Source: Marinobacterium arenosum (GTDB lineage: Bacteria; Pseudomonadota; Gammaproteobacteria; Pseudomonadales; Balneatricaceae). Taken from it: 64,000 nucleotides of DNA. Position 1 is the first letter of the stretch. Every line of letters starts with the position of its first letter. Both the position numbers and the translations under genes were made by a program. The notes beneath the pieces are model-generated. The model saw nothing but the letters and a program-made list of their open reading frames with translations. It had not been told where the DNA came from and did not search any database. The stretch is from positions 1 to 64,000 of the forward strand of contig NZ_JAILYN010000004.1 in the NCBI RefSeq assembly GCF_019795155.1, given 5' to 3'. Below, one piece after another: positions 38,369-49,229 of this stretch.

Positions 38369-38830
38369 ATGAAAATAGACCGTATCGACAAGGCGATCCT
38401 GGCGCTGCTGCAGCGCGACGCCACCCTCTCTGTCGGCGAGATTGCCGAACGGGTGGCGATCTCCAAGACCGCCTGCTGGCGCCGCATCCAGGCACTCGAC
38501 AAGCGGGGGGTGATCAACCGCCGGGTGGCGCTGCTCGAGCCCGCTAAGGTCAACCTGCCACTGACCGTCTATATCGCGGTGCGTACCAACCGCCATAACG
38601 ACGACTGGGCACAGCAGTTTCAGCAGCTGCTGGACGCTATCCCCGAGGTGCTGGAGGTCTGTCGGATGAGCGGCGACCTGGACTACCTGATCAAGGCGGT
38701 GGTGACCGATATGGCCGGCTACGACCGGCTCTACAAGAAACTGATCAAGGCCGACCTGTACGACGTCAGCGCCAGCTTCGTGATGGAGCAGATGAAAAGC
38801 ACCACCGAGCTACCGCTGGATTATCTGTAG
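38369..38830 (+). CDS. Lrp/AsnC-family transcriptional regulator
   Basis: A 153-residue regulator with an N-terminal helix-turn-helix ([40 protein letters not shown]) and a C-terminal RAM/AsnC ligand-binding domain ([19 protein letters not shown], a family signature). Lrp-type proteins of this size often respond to an amino acid and control the adjacent catabolic gene. The divergent aminotransferase is therefore the likely target. No strong ribosome site is visible before the ATG. Confidence 0.92.
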   Translation: MKIDRIDKAILALLQRDATLSVGEIAERVAISKTACWRRIQALDKRGVINRRVALLEPAKVNLPLTVYIAVRTNRHNDDWAQQFQQLLDAIPEVLEVCRMSGDLDYLIKAVVTDMAGYDRLYKKLIKADLYDVSASFVMEQMKSTTELPLDYL

Positions 38831-39068
38831 ACTTCACATCCAGTCCATTTCCCTGTCTCGGCCGGAGGCTGCTTGTCGGTTGCAGCTCTGCGGTCACACC
38901 TTGCCAGCCGCACCACACAAAACCCGGCCCGACATTCAAACACCGGACTTCCGTCAATATTTTCCACTGGCATATCAGTTAGAGTGCGGTTTACATTGTC
39001 GTACAGCCAAGAATTTTGCGGTATCTGGCCGGCGTCAAAACGGTGAACGGAAAATCACGGACGATCCT

Positions 39069-41114
39069 ATGCTGCAAAAATTCAAACAAAAATCCCTGGC
39101 ACTGCAATTGACCCTGGTGATTTCGCTGCTACTGCTGATTACCGGCACGACAACCACCTACCTGCTGACCACCAAAACCGAAGCCGACCTGCAGCAGGAA
39201 GCCGAACAAACCCTCAACCATCAGACCCAGGTGATCGCCGAGCTGCTGACCTTTTACTATCAGGACAGCCTGAACAATGCCCAGCGGCTATCCGATATCT
39301 TCTTCGACATGTTCCCCGGCGGCGTCGAGTTCGACCAGCATAAAGAGGTGCAGGTGGCCAATTACCGCACCACCGCGTTGCTGGATGAAAACGGCGTGAT
39401 CAACGGCAATTTCAGCAAACCGGACCAGTTCACCCGGATGACCGGCGGTAACGCCACGGTGTTCGCCCGCCACGGCGACGACTTCCTGCGCATCAGCACC
39501 TCGTTGAAGAAAGCGGACGGTCAGCGCGCCTTCGGCACCCTGCTCGGCAAAGGCCATCCGGGCTACCAAATGTTACTGCGCGGAGAAACCTACAGCGGCG
39601 TCGCCCACCTGTTCGGCCGCGACTATATGACCATCTACCGGCCGGTACGTAAAAACGGTGAAACCATCGCCATCCTCTATATCGGTTTCGATCTGACGCC
39701 GGGCCTGGCCGAGCTGCGCCAGACCCTGGGTGACATCAAAGTCGGCCAGACCGGCTACGCGATGGTCATCGCGGGCCAGGGCCACAAGCAGGCCGGCAAA
39801 GTACTGATGCACCCGACACTGGAAGGCAAGCAGCTGGAGAGCGTAAGGACGGCGGACGGCCAGCAGCCGTTCCGGACGGTGCTGAACGGTGGCGACGGTG
39901 TACTGAACTATGTCTGGCCCGACAGCGATCAGAAACCAACCGATAAGACGCTCAGCTACCGACATATCGATGGCTGGAACTGGGTACTGGCGCTCGGCAC
40001 CTTTACCCGGGAGTTCGCCCAGACCAGCACCACCTTGCGCAACTCGATGGTTGTGCTGAACATCGTCAGCCTACTGATCACCATCGGCGGCAGCGCATTG
40101 CTGATGTTCCGTATGCTGTCACCACTGAACCGGTTGACCCGCAACCTGCAGGAGATCGGCGAGGGCCGACTCAATACCGTTCTGCAAACGGTCGACATCC
40201 AAGCTGGCTGCAAGAACGAGATCAGCCTGATCCAGTTGGGCGTGATCCAGATGCGCGATAACCTCAGCGAACTGGTCGGCCAGTTGCAACAGACCGCCCG
40301 GACGCTGAACGGCTCCGCAGCCCAGGTTCAGCAGGCCAGCCACGGCACCGAGTCGGCCGTACAGCAGCAGTCACTGGAAACCGACCAGGTGGTCTCGGCG
40401 ATGGAGGAGATGACCTCCACCACCAACGATGTCGCCGACAGCGCCCGCAACGCCGCACTGACCACCCGGCAGGGGATGGAAAAGGCCAATACCGGACGCT
40501 CGACGGTGGAATCGATCAGCGGCAGCATCCAGGCCCTGGCCGAGCAGATGGACGGCGCCTGCAAGCTGATCAGTGAGGTGGAATCCGAGTGCGAAAACAT
40601 CTGCAACTTCATGGGCACCATCAACGAGGTCGCTGCCCAGACCAATCTGCTGGCACTGAACGCCGCCATCGAGGCAGCTCGCGCCGGTGAATCCGGCCGC
40701 GGCTTCGCCGTGGTGGCCGATGAGGTTCGCCAGCTGGCCGGTCGTACCCAGCAGGCCACCCGCGAGATCGAAACCATCGTGCTGCGCCTGCAGGAGAACA
40801 TCCACCAGGCGGTGACGGTGATCGGCGATGGTCATCAGGCCTCGCAGCTCAGCGTTGACCAGGCGGAATCGACCAAGTCACTGTTCAACGACATCACCGA
40901 ATATATGATGGCGATTACCGATATGAGTACCAATATTGCCAGCGCCGCCGAGCAGCAGGCCGGGGTGGCGGAAACCATCAGCCAGAGCCTGCACAGCATC
41001 CAGAAACTGTCGGATGACACCCGCAGTCAGAGCGGCACCAGCCTGGAAACCAGCCAGCAGCTGCAGCAGGTCTGCGGCCATCTGGAGCAGCGCCTGGGCC
41101 ACTTCAATCTTTGA
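39069..41114 (+). CDS. methyl-accepting chemotaxis protein with Cache sensor
   Basis: A 681-residue chemoreceptor: first membrane helix (about 13-36), a periplasmic double-Cache domain (about 40-325, with [20 protein letters not shown] and [20 protein letters not shown]), second helix (about 327-350), HAMP ([20 protein letters not shown]) and a signalling domain with the invariant tip [20 protein letters not shown]. No C-terminal CheR-binding pentapeptide is present. The frame is open upstream to 38880, but the hydrophobic helix and ATG at 39069 fix the start. Ligand unknown. It stands alone. Confidence 0.93.
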   Translation: MLQKFKQKSLALQLTLVISLLLLITGTTTTYLLTTKTEADLQQEAEQTLNHQTQVIAELLTFYYQDSLNNAQRLSDIFFDMFPGGVEFDQHKEVQVANYRTTALLDENGVINGNFSKPDQFTRMTGGNATVFARHGDDFLRISTSLKKADGQRAFGTLLGKGHPGYQMLLRGETYSGVAHLFGRDYMTIYRPVRKNGETIAILYIGFDLTPGLAELRQTLGDIKVGQTGYAMVIAGQGHKQAGKVLMHPTLEGKQLESVRTADGQQPFRTVLNGGDGVLNYVWPDSDQKPTDKTLSYRHIDGWNWVLALGTFTREFAQTSTTLRNSMVVLNIVSLLITIGGSALLMFRMLSPLNRLTRNLQEIGEGRLNTVLQTVDIQAGCKNEISLIQLGVIQMRDNLSELVGQLQQTARTLNGSAAQVQQASHGTESAVQQQSLETDQVVSAMEEMTSTTNDVADSARNAALTTRQGMEKANTGRSTVESISGSIQALAEQMDGACKLISEVESECENICNFMGTINEVAAQTNLLALNAAIEAARAGESGRGFAVVADEVRQLAGRTQQATREIETIVLRLQENIHQAVTVIGDGHQASQLSVDQAESTKSLFNDITEYMMAITDMSTNIASAAEQQAGVAETISQSLHSIQKLSDDTRSQSGTSLETSQQLQQVCGHLEQRLGHFNL

Positions 41115-41188
41115 CAGGAAAGGGCCAATGGAGGCGGCCGCTGTTCCGGCGCCGGCCTTAGAGAGGGCTTAGAGAACAAGCGTCAGGC

Positions 41189-41932
41189 TTAAGACTCGAT
41201 CCAGATCAGGCTGGCCATACGGCCGGTCTGACCGTCGCGCCGGTAGGAAAAGAAGCGGGCGCTGTCATGGTAGGTGCAGAAACCGCCACCGTGGATCGAG
41301 CGCACTCCGGCCCGCTGCAAGCGCAGCCGGGCCAACAGGTAGAGGTCGGCCAGCCACTTGTCGGGCTGACCAGACTCGTCAACCACAGGCCTGAACGCGG
41401 CGTCCGCCGAGGCCTGCCGGTCGCAGAACTTCTGTCGCACCTCGTCACCCACTTCGAAGGCATCCGGACCGATCGCCGGCCCGAGCCAGACCAGCACCTC
41501 GGCCGGTTCGGCAAACACCGCCAGGGTGTTTTCCAGCACCCCGTCGCACAGCCCACGCCAACCGGCGTGGGCCACCGCCACCTTGCTACCCTGCTTGTCG
41601 GTGAAGAACACCGGCAGGCAGTCGGCGGTCATCACCACGCAGGCCTGGCCGGCCCGCTCGCTCCAGCAGGCGTCGGCGCTGCGCAACTGGCCGTCGGCCC
41701 GGGCTTCAACCAGGTCGATACCGTGCACCTGTTCCAGCCACTGTGGCGACTGCGTCAGCCCCAGTGTGCTGACCAGCCGGTGCCGGTTATCAGCCACGTG
41801 GGCAGGGTTGTCGCCAACGTGGTCGCCTAGATTCAGGCTGTCGTACGGCGCCAGGCTGACACCGCCCTGACGGGTGCTGGTCACAGCCTTGATGTGGGCC
41901 GGCGCCGGCCAGTCAGCCTGAATCAGTTTCAT
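41189..41932 (-). CDS. pgeF: peptidoglycan editing factor PgeF (YfiH, laccase-domain family)
   Basis: A 247-residue cytoplasmic protein. Metal-ligand residues are in QVHGIDLVEA, MTADCLPVFF (Asp-Cys) and VAHAGWRGLCDGV, the copper/zinc site of the family. In E. coli YfiH/PgeF removes miscorporated L-serine from muropeptide precursors. It overlaps the rluD stop by 4 bp, the usual rluD-pgeF order. Confidence 0.93.
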   Translation of the reverse strand: MKLIQADWPAPAHIKAVTSTRQGGVSLAPYDSLNLGDHVGDNPAHVADNRHRLVSTLGLTQSPQWLEQVHGIDLVEARADGQLRSADACWSERAGQACVVMTADCLPVFFTDKQGSKVAVAHAGWRGLCDGVLENTLAVFAEPAEVLVWLGPAIGPDAFEVGDEVRQKFCDRQASADAAFRPVVDESGQPDKWLADLYLLARLRLQRAGVRSIHGGGFCTYHDSARFFSYRRDGQTGRMASLIWIES

Positions 41933-42900
41933 AGCCCGTAGTCGTCCTGTTTCGCCGCATCACGCTGCAGGGTAACCAGCAGCTGTTGCATATCCTCCGG
42001 CAGATCGACCTCCCAGCTCATCAGCTCGCCACTGCTCGGATGCCAGAGCTCCAGCTTCTTGGCATGCAGCGCCTGGCGCTTGAACTGGCGCAGGAACTGC
42101 TGAAGCTGCTCGCCGGCTCCTTTCGGCAACCGAAAACGACCGCCATACAACGGATCGCCCACCAGCGGATAGTTGATATGCGACATATGGACACGGATCT
42201 GATGGGTACGGCCGGTCTCCAACTTCAGCCGGATATGGGTGTGCGAACGGAATTTCTTCAGCACCCGGTAGTGGGTCACGGCTTCCTTGCCCAGCGCGAC
42301 CACCGCCATCTTCTGGCGGTTTCGGCTGCTGCGTCCCATCGGCTCGTCGACCATGCCGCCGCCGGTCATCACGCCCTGCACCACCGCCTCGTATTCACGG
42401 CCCATGCTACGCTCCTGCAGCTGGGACACCAGCTCGGTCTGGGCCGGGATAGTCTTGGCCACCACCATCAGCCCGGTGGTATCCATATCCAGCCGGTGCA
42501 CGATACCGGCGCGCGGTACCTGACCGATCTCCGGACAGTGGTGCAGCAATGCATTCAGCAAGGTACCGTCGTGGTGACCGGCAGCCGGATGCACCACCAG
42601 CCCGGCCGGTTTGTTGATCACCAGGATATCTTCGTCCTCGTAGACGATATCCAGCGGGATCTCCTGTGCCTGATGATGATCGATGCTTTCCAGCTTGGCA
42701 TCGACACGTACCGTCTCGCCGCCAAGCATCTTGTCGCGCGGACGGCGGGTTTCGCCATCGACCGTCAGCGAACCGTCCTTGATCCAGCCGGTCAGCCGGG
42801 AGCGGGAGTAATCGGGAAAGAGCTGGGCCACGACCTGATCGAGTCGAAGACCAACCAGATCGTCACCGATCTGGGCTTGCAGTTGAACCTGTTCAGACAT
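41929..42900 (-). CDS. rluD: 23S rRNA pseudouridine synthase RluD
   Basis: A 323-residue enzyme that makes pseudouridines 1911, 1915 and 1917 in helix 69. An N-terminal S4 RNA-binding domain (about 18-75, with RLDQVVAQLFPDYSRSRL) precedes the catalytic domain. The catalytic aspartate lies in HRLDMDTTGLMVVAK, and ETGRTHQIRVHMSHI and PLVGDPLYGG are typical. It is divergent from bamD, as in E. coli and Pseudomonas. Confidence 0.96.
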   Translation of the reverse strand: MSEQVQLQAQIGDDLVGLRLDQVVAQLFPDYSRSRLTGWIKDGSLTVDGETRRPRDKMLGGETVRVDAKLESIDHHQAQEIPLDIVYEDEDILVINKPAGLVVHPAAGHHDGTLLNALLHHCPEIGQVPRAGIVHRLDMDTTGLMVVAKTIPAQTELVSQLQERSMGREYEAVVQGVMTGGGMVDEPMGRSSRNRQKMAVVALGKEAVTHYRVLKKFRSHTHIRLKLETGRTHQIRVHMSHINYPLVGDPLYGGRFRLPKGAGEQLQQFLRQFKRQALHAKKLELWHPSSGELMSWEVDLPEDMQQLLVTLQRDAAKQDDYGL

Positions 42901-43026
42901 CTGAGGAGTTTTCGCCAGTGCGGGTAAATTGGTGTTAGGTACGGGTTATGGTTAAATATGCCGACATTTTTCAAGGCCTGCCCAGTATAACCGTTCAGGC
43001 CGCAGACTACATCGGGATTCAAAGGG

Positions 43027-43965
43027 ATGCGATTAAGCAAAGCATTCGGTATCGCCGCACTCTGCCTGGCGATCACCGGTTGTTCCATCTTCGGCGGCGA
43101 TGACAACGACCAGCCGGACCTGCCGGAACAGCAGATGTATGAAGAGGCACTGGAAGCACTGGAAACGGGCAACTACCCGCTGGCGGTGGAACGCCTGCAG
43201 CTGCTGGAAGCACGCTACCCGTTCGGCCGTTATTCCGAACAGGCGCAGCTGGAGCTGATCTACGCCTATTACCAGAACCACGAGCCGGAAGCCGCCCGCT
43301 CGGCGGCCGACCGCTTCATCCGCCTGCACCCTAACCATCACAATATCGACTACGCCTACTATCTGAAGGGGCTGACCGCCTTCGAGCAGGACCGCTCCTT
43401 CTTCACCCGCTACCTGCCGATCGACGAAAGCAGCCGGGACCCGGGCGCCGCATTGACCTCGTTCGAGAGCTTCTCCACCCTGCTGGAGCGCTACCCGGAC
43501 AGCCCTTATGCGCCGGACGCCCAGAAGCGCATGGTACACCTGAAGAACCGCCTGGCGGCTTATGAGATCCACGTGGCACGCTACTACATCAAGCGTGGCG
43601 CCTTTGTCGCCGCCGCCAACCGTGGCCGCTACGTGGTGGAAAACCTGCCGCGTACCCCGGCGATTCCGGATGCCCTGGCGGTGATGATCGAATCGTACGA
43701 AGCGCTGAACATGCCACAACTGGCAGCGTCGGCCCGCGCGGTACTGAGCGCCAACTACCCGGACTACCAGTACCAGCCGATCGGCGAAGAGAACAAGACC
43801 CTGTGGGATGCCGCCACCTTCAACCTGCTCGACGACGAGCCCGAGGCACCGGCGCCCTCCGACGGTATCTTCAAGCGGGAACCGCAAAGCCGCACAGAAC
43901 CGGCCGCGCAACCTGAACAGGAGCGCTCGCTGTTCAGTAAAGCCACCTTCGGGATCTTTGACTGA
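43027..43965 (+). CDS. bamD: outer-membrane assembly lipoprotein BamD
   Basis: A 312-residue essential lipoprotein of the BAM complex, which inserts beta-barrels into the outer membrane. The signal peptide ends in lipobox AITGC (cysteine at about 19). TPR units follow: [55 protein letters not shown]. It is longer than E. coli BamD (245 residues) because of a ~55-residue charged C-terminal tail. A strong terminator follows. Confidence 0.95.
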   Translation: MRLSKAFGIAALCLAITGCSIFGGDDNDQPDLPEQQMYEEALEALETGNYPLAVERLQLLEARYPFGRYSEQAQLELIYAYYQNHEPEAARSAADRFIRLHPNHHNIDYAYYLKGLTAFEQDRSFFTRYLPIDESSRDPGAALTSFESFSTLLERYPDSPYAPDAQKRMVHLKNRLAAYEIHVARYYIKRGAFVAAANRGRYVVENLPRTPAIPDALAVMIESYEALNMPQLAASARAVLSANYPDYQYQPIGEENKTLWDAATFNLLDDEPEAPAPSDGIFKREPQSRTEPAAQPEQERSLFSKATFGIFD

Positions 43966-44073
43966 CGGGATAAGCTGCAAGCTGATCAAGGGTCGCCCGC
44001 AGCACCCAAGGGGCATACCAAGCGAGCTGCTACGACAGGCTTGGAAGCTGCCCGGCATTGACCGACAAAAATA

Positions 44074-44114
44074 AAAACGCCCGCGCTGTCGCTGACAGCG
44101 CGGGCGTTTTTTTA
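44074..44114. terminator. bidirectional terminator between bamD and pomB
   Basis: AAAAACGCCCGCGCTGTC and GACAGCGCGGGCGTTTTTTT form a near-perfect 18-bp stem with a tiny loop (GCT). A/T runs on both sides let it stop both convergent transcripts. Confidence 0.95.
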
Positions 44115-44239
44115 ATTAGGAACGGCATCCCCAACAGGAGGGGCTCCAGCCGCGAGCAATGCTCTTCATTCATCCGTCGGGTTTCGCACCGCTGAGCCAC
44201 AATCTACGGCGCTTACCGCTGAAGCTCATAGCTTGAAGC

Positions 44240-45187
44240 TTAAAAAATCTCGTCCGGTCGCAGCTGCAGGAACTCCTGGGCGTTATCTTCCTGCTGGGTC
44301 TTGATCTTGTCGAGCATCTCCTTGTCGTCGCCCTTCTGGATCACGATCTCCACCCGGCGGTTACGCGCGCGGTTTTCGAAGGTATTGTTCGGCACCAGCG
44401 GCTTGGCATCGGCATAGCCGACTACGGTGAAACGCTTCTGGTCGATCCGAGGATCACCGAACAGTTCATTGGCCACCGCCAGGGCGCGGGCTACCGACAG
44501 GTCCCAGTTGGAGGTGAAACGGCGACCGGCATAAGGAATATTGTCGGTGTGCCCCTCGATGGCGACCTTGCCGCTGATGTTGAGCATCAGGTCGCGGATC
44601 TTGGCGATTACCGGGATATAATCGAACTTCAGTTCAGCCGAGCCGGAGTCGAACGAGCCCTTCTCCTTGACCCGGATGATGATCTTGCGGCCGTCGGTTT
44701 CCACCTCCACCGCGCCCTGACCGATCTCCTTGCTCAACGCGGCAACCACTTCGACCGCTTGCTGCTCGGCCTCCTGCTGCTGCTTCTCCAGCATCTCCTG
44801 CAGGTTCTCTTCGAACTCGCCGTCCATCTTGTCCTTGATCTCGGCGTCACCCTCGATCGAGCGGATATCGAGCGTATTGAGGTTGTTGTTGACGGTCATC
44901 TGCCGCACTTCGTTCAGCGGCGTCGGCTCCGGCCGCCCCGGACTGAACTCCTGGGCGATGATGGAGGTCCCTTTCGGAATATCCTCCACCTTGATCTGGT
45001 TCTGCACCCCGAACGCTTCACGCATCGAACCGGCCAGCTGCTTGAACTTCAGTACGTCCATCTCAGAAAAGGAGAGCAACAGGACGAAGAAGCACATCAG
45101 CAGTGACATCAGGTCGGCAAAGGTCGCCATCCAGGCCGGCAGGCCGGCCGGACATTTAGGGCATTCGAGTTCGCTATCGTCACTCAT
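44240..45187 (-). CDS. pomB: flagellar stator protein PomB (MotB family, sodium type)
   Basis: A 315-residue stator subunit: one membrane helix (about 22-44) with the ion-binding aspartate D25 in TFADLMSLLMCFFVLLLSF, a plug/linker, and a C-terminal OmpA-like peptidoglycan-binding domain (VAIEGHTDNIPYAGRRFTSN). The stretch SEMDVLKFKQLAGSMREAFG and DIPKGTSIIAQEFSPGRPEP closely follow Vibrio PomB. Sodium use is inferred from this similarity. It is 18 bp downstream of pomA. Confidence 0.93.
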   Translation of the reverse strand: MSDDSELECPKCPAGLPAWMATFADLMSLLMCFFVLLLSFSEMDVLKFKQLAGSMREAFGVQNQIKVEDIPKGTSIIAQEFSPGRPEPTPLNEVRQMTVNNNLNTLDIRSIEGDAEIKDKMDGEFEENLQEMLEKQQQEAEQQAVEVVAALSKEIGQGAVEVETDGRKIIIRVKEKGSFDSGSAELKFDYIPVIAKIRDLMLNISGKVAIEGHTDNIPYAGRRFTSNWDLSVARALAVANELFGDPRIDQKRFTVVGYADAKPLVPNNTFENRARNRRVEIVIQKGDDKEMLDKIKTQQEDNAQEFLQLRPDEIF

Positions 45188-45205
45188 CGACGCATCCGCC
45201 CACTA

Positions 45206-45961
45206 TCAGCCGTTTTCGCCACGTTTCTTCTCGGGCAGGTAGTTCTTCAGCATCTGCTCGATAACGCGCGGGTTCTGGCCAGCCTGGATCGCCAGCAGGC
45301 CGTCGATGATCATCGCCTGGTTCAGCTCCTCCTCCTGCCGACGCAGGCCGAGCTTGTCCGACATCGGCAGCACGATACAGGTGGCGATCATCGCGCCATA
45401 CAGGGTGGTCAACAGCGCCACCGCCATCGCCGGCCCGATCGCCTTCGGGTCGCTCATGTTAGACAGCATCTGCACCAGGCCGATCAGGGTACCGATCATG
45501 CCCATCGCCGGCGCCACATCGCCCATCGCGGCGAAGATGGTGGCGCCCTGCTCATGACGATCGGAGGTCAACTTGGCCTCTTTTTTCAACAGCATCTTGA
45601 CCACTTCCGGGTCGTGTCCGTCCACCAGCAGCTGGATCCCCCGCTGCATGAAGTCGGAGCTGACCTGCTTGTCCTCCAGCGATAGCAGACCGCCCTTGCG
45701 GGCCGCATCGGCCAGCTCGACGGTTTCGCTGATGATGTCTTCCGGATTAGCCGACTTGTATATGAATGCCTTGGCCGCGATCTTACCCGCCCCCAAAAAC
45801 TGGGCCAGGGTGTACTTCATCATCGCGACCAGCAGGGTACCGCCCACAACGATCAGCAGCGACGGCGGGTTGACGAAGACGCCGGCGTCTCCCCCCATTA
45901 CCATCGCGGCGATGATCAGACCCATCGCACCGATCAGACCGACAAGCGTTGCAATATCCAC
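45206..45961 (-). CDS. pomA: flagellar stator protein PomA (MotA family, sodium type)
   Basis: A 251-residue, four-helix protein that forms the torque-generating ring with PomB. Family stretches are GGTLLVAMMKYTLAQF, ADAARKGGLLSLEDKQV, and GDVAPAMGMIGTLIGLVQML, then AVALLTTLYGAMIATCIVLP. The cytoplasmic loop carries the charged residues (RHEQG) that meet FliG. It begins MDIATLVGLIGAMGLI, like PomA. The two-gene operon runs leftward and ends at the shared terminator. Confidence 0.94.
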   Translation of the reverse strand: MDIATLVGLIGAMGLIIAAMVMGGDAGVFVNPPSLLIVVGGTLLVAMMKYTLAQFLGAGKIAAKAFIYKSANPEDIISETVELADAARKGGLLSLEDKQVSSDFMQRGIQLLVDGHDPEVVKMLLKKEAKLTSDRHEQGATIFAAMGDVAPAMGMIGTLIGLVQMLSNMSDPKAIGPAMAVALLTTLYGAMIATCIVLPMSDKLGLRRQEEELNQAMIIDGLLAIQAGQNPRVIEQMLKNYLPEKKRGENG

Positions 45962-46298
45962 ACAGCTCTCCTATCAATCGGCACACTTCCGAGGCGTGCC
46001 AACAAGCGTTCTAGGCGACTGCACATGGTATTAAAAAATGAGCAGACATTCACCCACCGAACATACGTTTAAGCGGTGAAATGTGTACTTAACTATCAGG
46101 CATAGACTGTGCGTCGATTCAGCGGACGACCGCATCATTCCTGCCCTCGGCAGAGCCGGACGACAGCCGGCTGATTGCCGCGGCGGCGGCGGCTCGAACA
46201 ACAAAGCAGCCACCAAGGTCGTATACCCTTTCCAGCGAGATTGACCCTCCCCGGTCGCTCCGGTAAGTTCTACGCCTCTAGAGAAGCAGGTAATCTGA
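45962..46298. other. divergent regulatory region between pomA and xseB
   Basis: About 340 bases without a supported gene. It must hold promoters for pomAB (leftward) and xseB-ispA-dxs (rightward). A short run of CGG triplets occurs near 46180-46192. I see no clear sigma-70, sigma-54 or FliA element. Confidence 0.35.
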
Positions 46299-46541
46299 AT
46301 GCCCCGTAAGAAGAAAACACCGGACTTCGAGCAGTCCCTCAGCCAACTGGAAACCCTGGTCGAACAGATGGAGCAGGGCGAACTGTCGCTGGAGGAGGCG
46401 CTGCAGGCGTTCGAGGAGGGCGTCAAGCTGACCCGCGAATGCCAGTCGATCCTCGATCAGGCCGAGCAGAAAGTACAGCAGCTGATCAGCAACAGCCAGG
46501 GCGAGCTGCAGAGCGTACCCTTCGAACCGGAACAGGATTAA
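46299..46541 (+). CDS. xseB: exodeoxyribonuclease VII small subunit
   Basis: An 80-residue helical protein. The segment [20 protein letters not shown] and [20 protein letters not shown] are diagnostic for XseB. It binds XseA to form exonuclease VII, which degrades single-stranded DNA. It starts the xseB-ispA-dxs operon, 3 bp ahead of ispA, as in E. coli. Confidence 0.96.
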   Translation: MPRKKKTPDFEQSLSQLETLVEQMEQGELSLEEALQAFEEGVKLTRECQSILDQAEQKVQQLISNSQGELQSVPFEPEQD

Positions 46542-46544
46542 GCC

Positions 46545-47429
46545 GTGGAGCTGATGCAGCAGCTGGGCCAGTATCGGGCCCGTACCGAACAGCAATTGGC
46601 CGCCCGACTGGAGCGGGACAGTATTGCCCCACGTCTGCAGCAGGCGATGCGCTATGCACTGCTGGACGGCGGCAAGCGGGTACGCCCCTGCCTGGTCTAC
46701 TTGGTCAACCAGTTGCTGGGCGGCAAGCTGACGGACGCCGACCCGGCTGCCTGCGCGCTGGAATGCATCCACAGCTACTCACTGGTGCACGACGACCTGC
46801 CGGCGATGGATGACGACGCCCTGCGTCGTGGCCAGCCCACCTGCCACATCCAGTTCGACGAGGCCACCGCGATCCTGGCCGGCGATGCGCTGCTGACGCT
46901 GGCGTTCGAGCTGATCAGCGACGCCGCTTACCCGCTGCCGGCGGAACAGAAGCTGCAGATGACCCGCCAGCTGGCGATTGCCGCCGGCGATCGCGGCATG
47001 ATCGCCGGCCAGATGTTCGACATCCAGCACGAGGGGCAGATGCTGACGCTGGATCAGTTGCAGCAGATGCACCACCATAAGACCGGCGCCCTGCTGTCGG
47101 TGGCGATCGAACTGGGCGCGCTGTCCAGCGGGCAGGTCGAGCCGAACCAGTTGGAGGCATTGCGCCGGTATGGCCGGGCGATCGGCCTGGCGTTCCAGGT
47201 CAAGGACGATATCCTGGATATCGAAGGCGATACCGAGACCCTCGGCAAGCCGCAGGGGTCCGACCAGGCTGCCAACAAACCCACCTACCCGGCCCTGCTG
47301 GGGCTCGACGGCGCTCGCCAGAAACTGCACCAGCTGCACCAGACGGCGCTGGACGCGTTGCGCGAGTTCGGCCCGCAGGCCGATGCACTGCGTGCACTGG
47401 CCGACTACATCGTCGAACGTAACCACTGA
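46545..47429 (+). CDS. ispA: farnesyl diphosphate synthase (geranyltranstransferase)
   Basis: A 294-residue trans-prenyltransferase making farnesyl diphosphate from IPP and DMAPP. The first aspartate-rich motif is DDLPAMDDD (83-91), the second [11 protein letters not shown] (about 223). GGKRVRP near the N-terminus binds the pyrophosphate. It starts with GTG at 46545; an ATG at 46554 is also possible. Farnesyl diphosphate feeds undecaprenyl, ubiquinone and heme O synthesis (ctaB in this window). The stop shares one base with the dxs start. Confidence 0.96.
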   Translation: MELMQQLGQYRARTEQQLAARLERDSIAPRLQQAMRYALLDGGKRVRPCLVYLVNQLLGGKLTDADPAACALECIHSYSLVHDDLPAMDDDALRRGQPTCHIQFDEATAILAGDALLTLAFELISDAAYPLPAEQKLQMTRQLAIAAGDRGMIAGQMFDIQHEGQMLTLDQLQQMHHHKTGALLSVAIELGALSSGQVEPNQLEALRRYGRAIGLAFQVKDDILDIEGDTETLGKPQGSDQAANKPTYPALLGLDGARQKLHQLHQTALDALREFGPQADALRALADYIVERNH

Positions 47430-49204
47430 TGTTCCAGCAGATCCCGACGCAGCGGCCAACCACGCCGCTGCTGGACCAGATCAACGACCCGGCCGACCTG
47501 CGCCGACTGAACGCCGACCAGCTGCCGCAACTGGCCGAGCAGCTGCGCGCCTACCTGCTGTACAGCGTCGGCCAGACCGGCGGCCACTTTGGCGCCGGCC
47601 TGGGTGTGGTCGAGCTGACCATCGCCCTGCACTACCTGCTGGACACCCCGAGCGACAAGCTGATCTGGGATGTCGGCCACCAGAGCTATCCGCACAAGAT
47701 TCTCACCGGCCGCCGCGAACAGATGCTCAGCATGCGCCAGCCGGACGGCCTGGCGCCGTTCCCGCGCATGAGCGAAAGCCCCTACGACGCCTTTGGCACC
47801 GGCCACTCCAGTACCTCGATCAGCGCCGCGCTGGGCATGGCATTGGCGGCCCGGCTGCAGGGCCGCCGCCAGAAAACCGTAGCGGTGATCGGCGATGGCG
47901 CCATGACCGCCGGTATGGCGTTCGAAGCGCTGAACCACGCCACCCACACCGGCGGCGACCTGCTGGTGATCTTGAACGACAACGACATGTCGATCTCCCA
48001 CAACGAGGGCGGCCTGGCCAACTACATCTGCAACGACCTGAAAAACCGCACCGCCGGCGAGCAGACCGGCGCGCTGTTCGGCACCCTCGATTTCGAGCAC
48101 CACGGCCCGGTCGACGGTAACGACCTGGAACAGCTGCTGCCGCTGCTGGACCGGGTGCTGCAGAGTGAACGGCCGCAGTTCCTGCACCTGCTGACCCGCA
48201 AGGGCAAGGGTTTCGAACCGGCCGAGGCCGACCCGGTCGGCTACCATGCGATCGGCAAGATCGAACCGCTGGACCAGCGTCCGAAACCGAAGAAGGCGAC
48301 CTTCGCCAACAGTTTCGGCCGCTGGATCACTGAGCTGGCGGCGCAGGATGAACGGCTGGTCGGCATCACCCCGGCGATGCGCGAAGGGTCCGACCTGGTT
48401 GCCTTCTCGCAGCAGTTTCCGGAACGCTATTTCGATGTCGCCATCGCCGAGCAGCATGCGGTCACCCTGGCAGCGGGCTTCGCCTGCGAAGGGATGAAAC
48501 CGGTGGTGGCGATCTACTCCACCTTCCTGCAGCGCGCCTACGACCAACTGGTTCACGACGTGGCGATCCAGGATCTGGACGTGCTGTTCGCCATCGACCG
48601 GGCCGGCCTGGTCGGGGAAGACGGCGCCACCCACGCCGGGCTGTTCGATATCAGTTACCTGCGCTGCCTGCCCGGGATGCTGATCATGACCCCGGCCGAC
48701 GAGCAGGAGCAGCGCAACATGCTCTACACCGGCTACCTGCATCAGGGCCCAGCAGCGGTGCGTTACCCACGCGGCAGTGGCAGCCGGCCCGATGCAAGCG
48801 ACTCGCTGGAACAACTGGAGATCGGCAAGAGCCGACCAATCCGCCAGGGCGAGCGGGTCGCGATCCTCAATTTCGGCCCACTGTTACCGGCCGCCGCACA
48901 GGCCGCCGAGCAGCTGAATGCCACACTGGTCGACATGCGCTTCGTCAAGCCACTGGATTGCGAACAGATCGACCGGCTGGCCGCCAGCCATGAGCTGCTG
49001 GTTAGCGTCGAAGATCATGCAATCCAGGGCGGCGCCGGCTCGGCGGTTGGCGAGTACCTGCAACCGCTCAACGTGAGTTGCCAACTGCTGACGCTGGGCG
49101 TGCCGGACCGCTGGATCGAGCATGCCTCACGGCAGGCGCAGTTGGCCGAGTGCGGGCTGGATGCGGACGGTATCCGGACGGCGATAGAAGCGCAGCTAGG
49201 TTGA
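47429..49204 (+). CDS. dxs: 1-deoxy-D-xylulose-5-phosphate synthase, with shortened loop
   Basis: A 591-residue thiamine-diphosphate enzyme, the first step of the MEP isoprenoid pathway (pyruvate plus glyceraldehyde 3-phosphate). Cofactor motif [17 protein letters not shown]...NDNDMSIS, and later [21 protein letters not shown] and YPRGS are all present. Between SIS and GPVDG there are 35 residues instead of the 65 of the E. coli enzyme; that stretch is flexible in known structures. No frameshift is seen. The rest aligns well, so activity is likely. Last gene of xseB-ispA-dxs. Confidence 0.95.
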   Translation: MFQQIPTQRPTTPLLDQINDPADLRRLNADQLPQLAEQLRAYLLYSVGQTGGHFGAGLGVVELTIALHYLLDTPSDKLIWDVGHQSYPHKILTGRREQMLSMRQPDGLAPFPRMSESPYDAFGTGHSSTSISAALGMALAARLQGRRQKTVAVIGDGAMTAGMAFEALNHATHTGGDLLVILNDNDMSISHNEGGLANYICNDLKNRTAGEQTGALFGTLDFEHHGPVDGNDLEQLLPLLDRVLQSERPQFLHLLTRKGKGFEPAEADPVGYHAIGKIEPLDQRPKPKKATFANSFGRWITELAAQDERLVGITPAMREGSDLVAFSQQFPERYFDVAIAEQHAVTLAAGFACEGMKPVVAIYSTFLQRAYDQLVHDVAIQDLDVLFAIDRAGLVGEDGATHAGLFDISYLRCLPGMLIMTPADEQEQRNMLYTGYLHQGPAAVRYPRGSGSRPDASDSLEQLEIGKSRPIRQGERVAILNFGPLLPAAAQAAEQLNATLVDMRFVKPLDCEQIDRLAASHELLVSVEDHAIQGGAGSAVGEYLQPLNVSCQLLTLGVPDRWIEHASRQAQLAECGLDADGIRTAIEAQLG

Positions 49205-49229
49205 TAGCCGAAAGTTGCGGCTAGATAAA

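Noticed and set aside
38880-39068. N-terminal extension of the chemoreceptor
   Set aside because: The extra 63 residues lack chemoreceptor features, and the ATG at 39069 puts the first membrane helix at the normal place.
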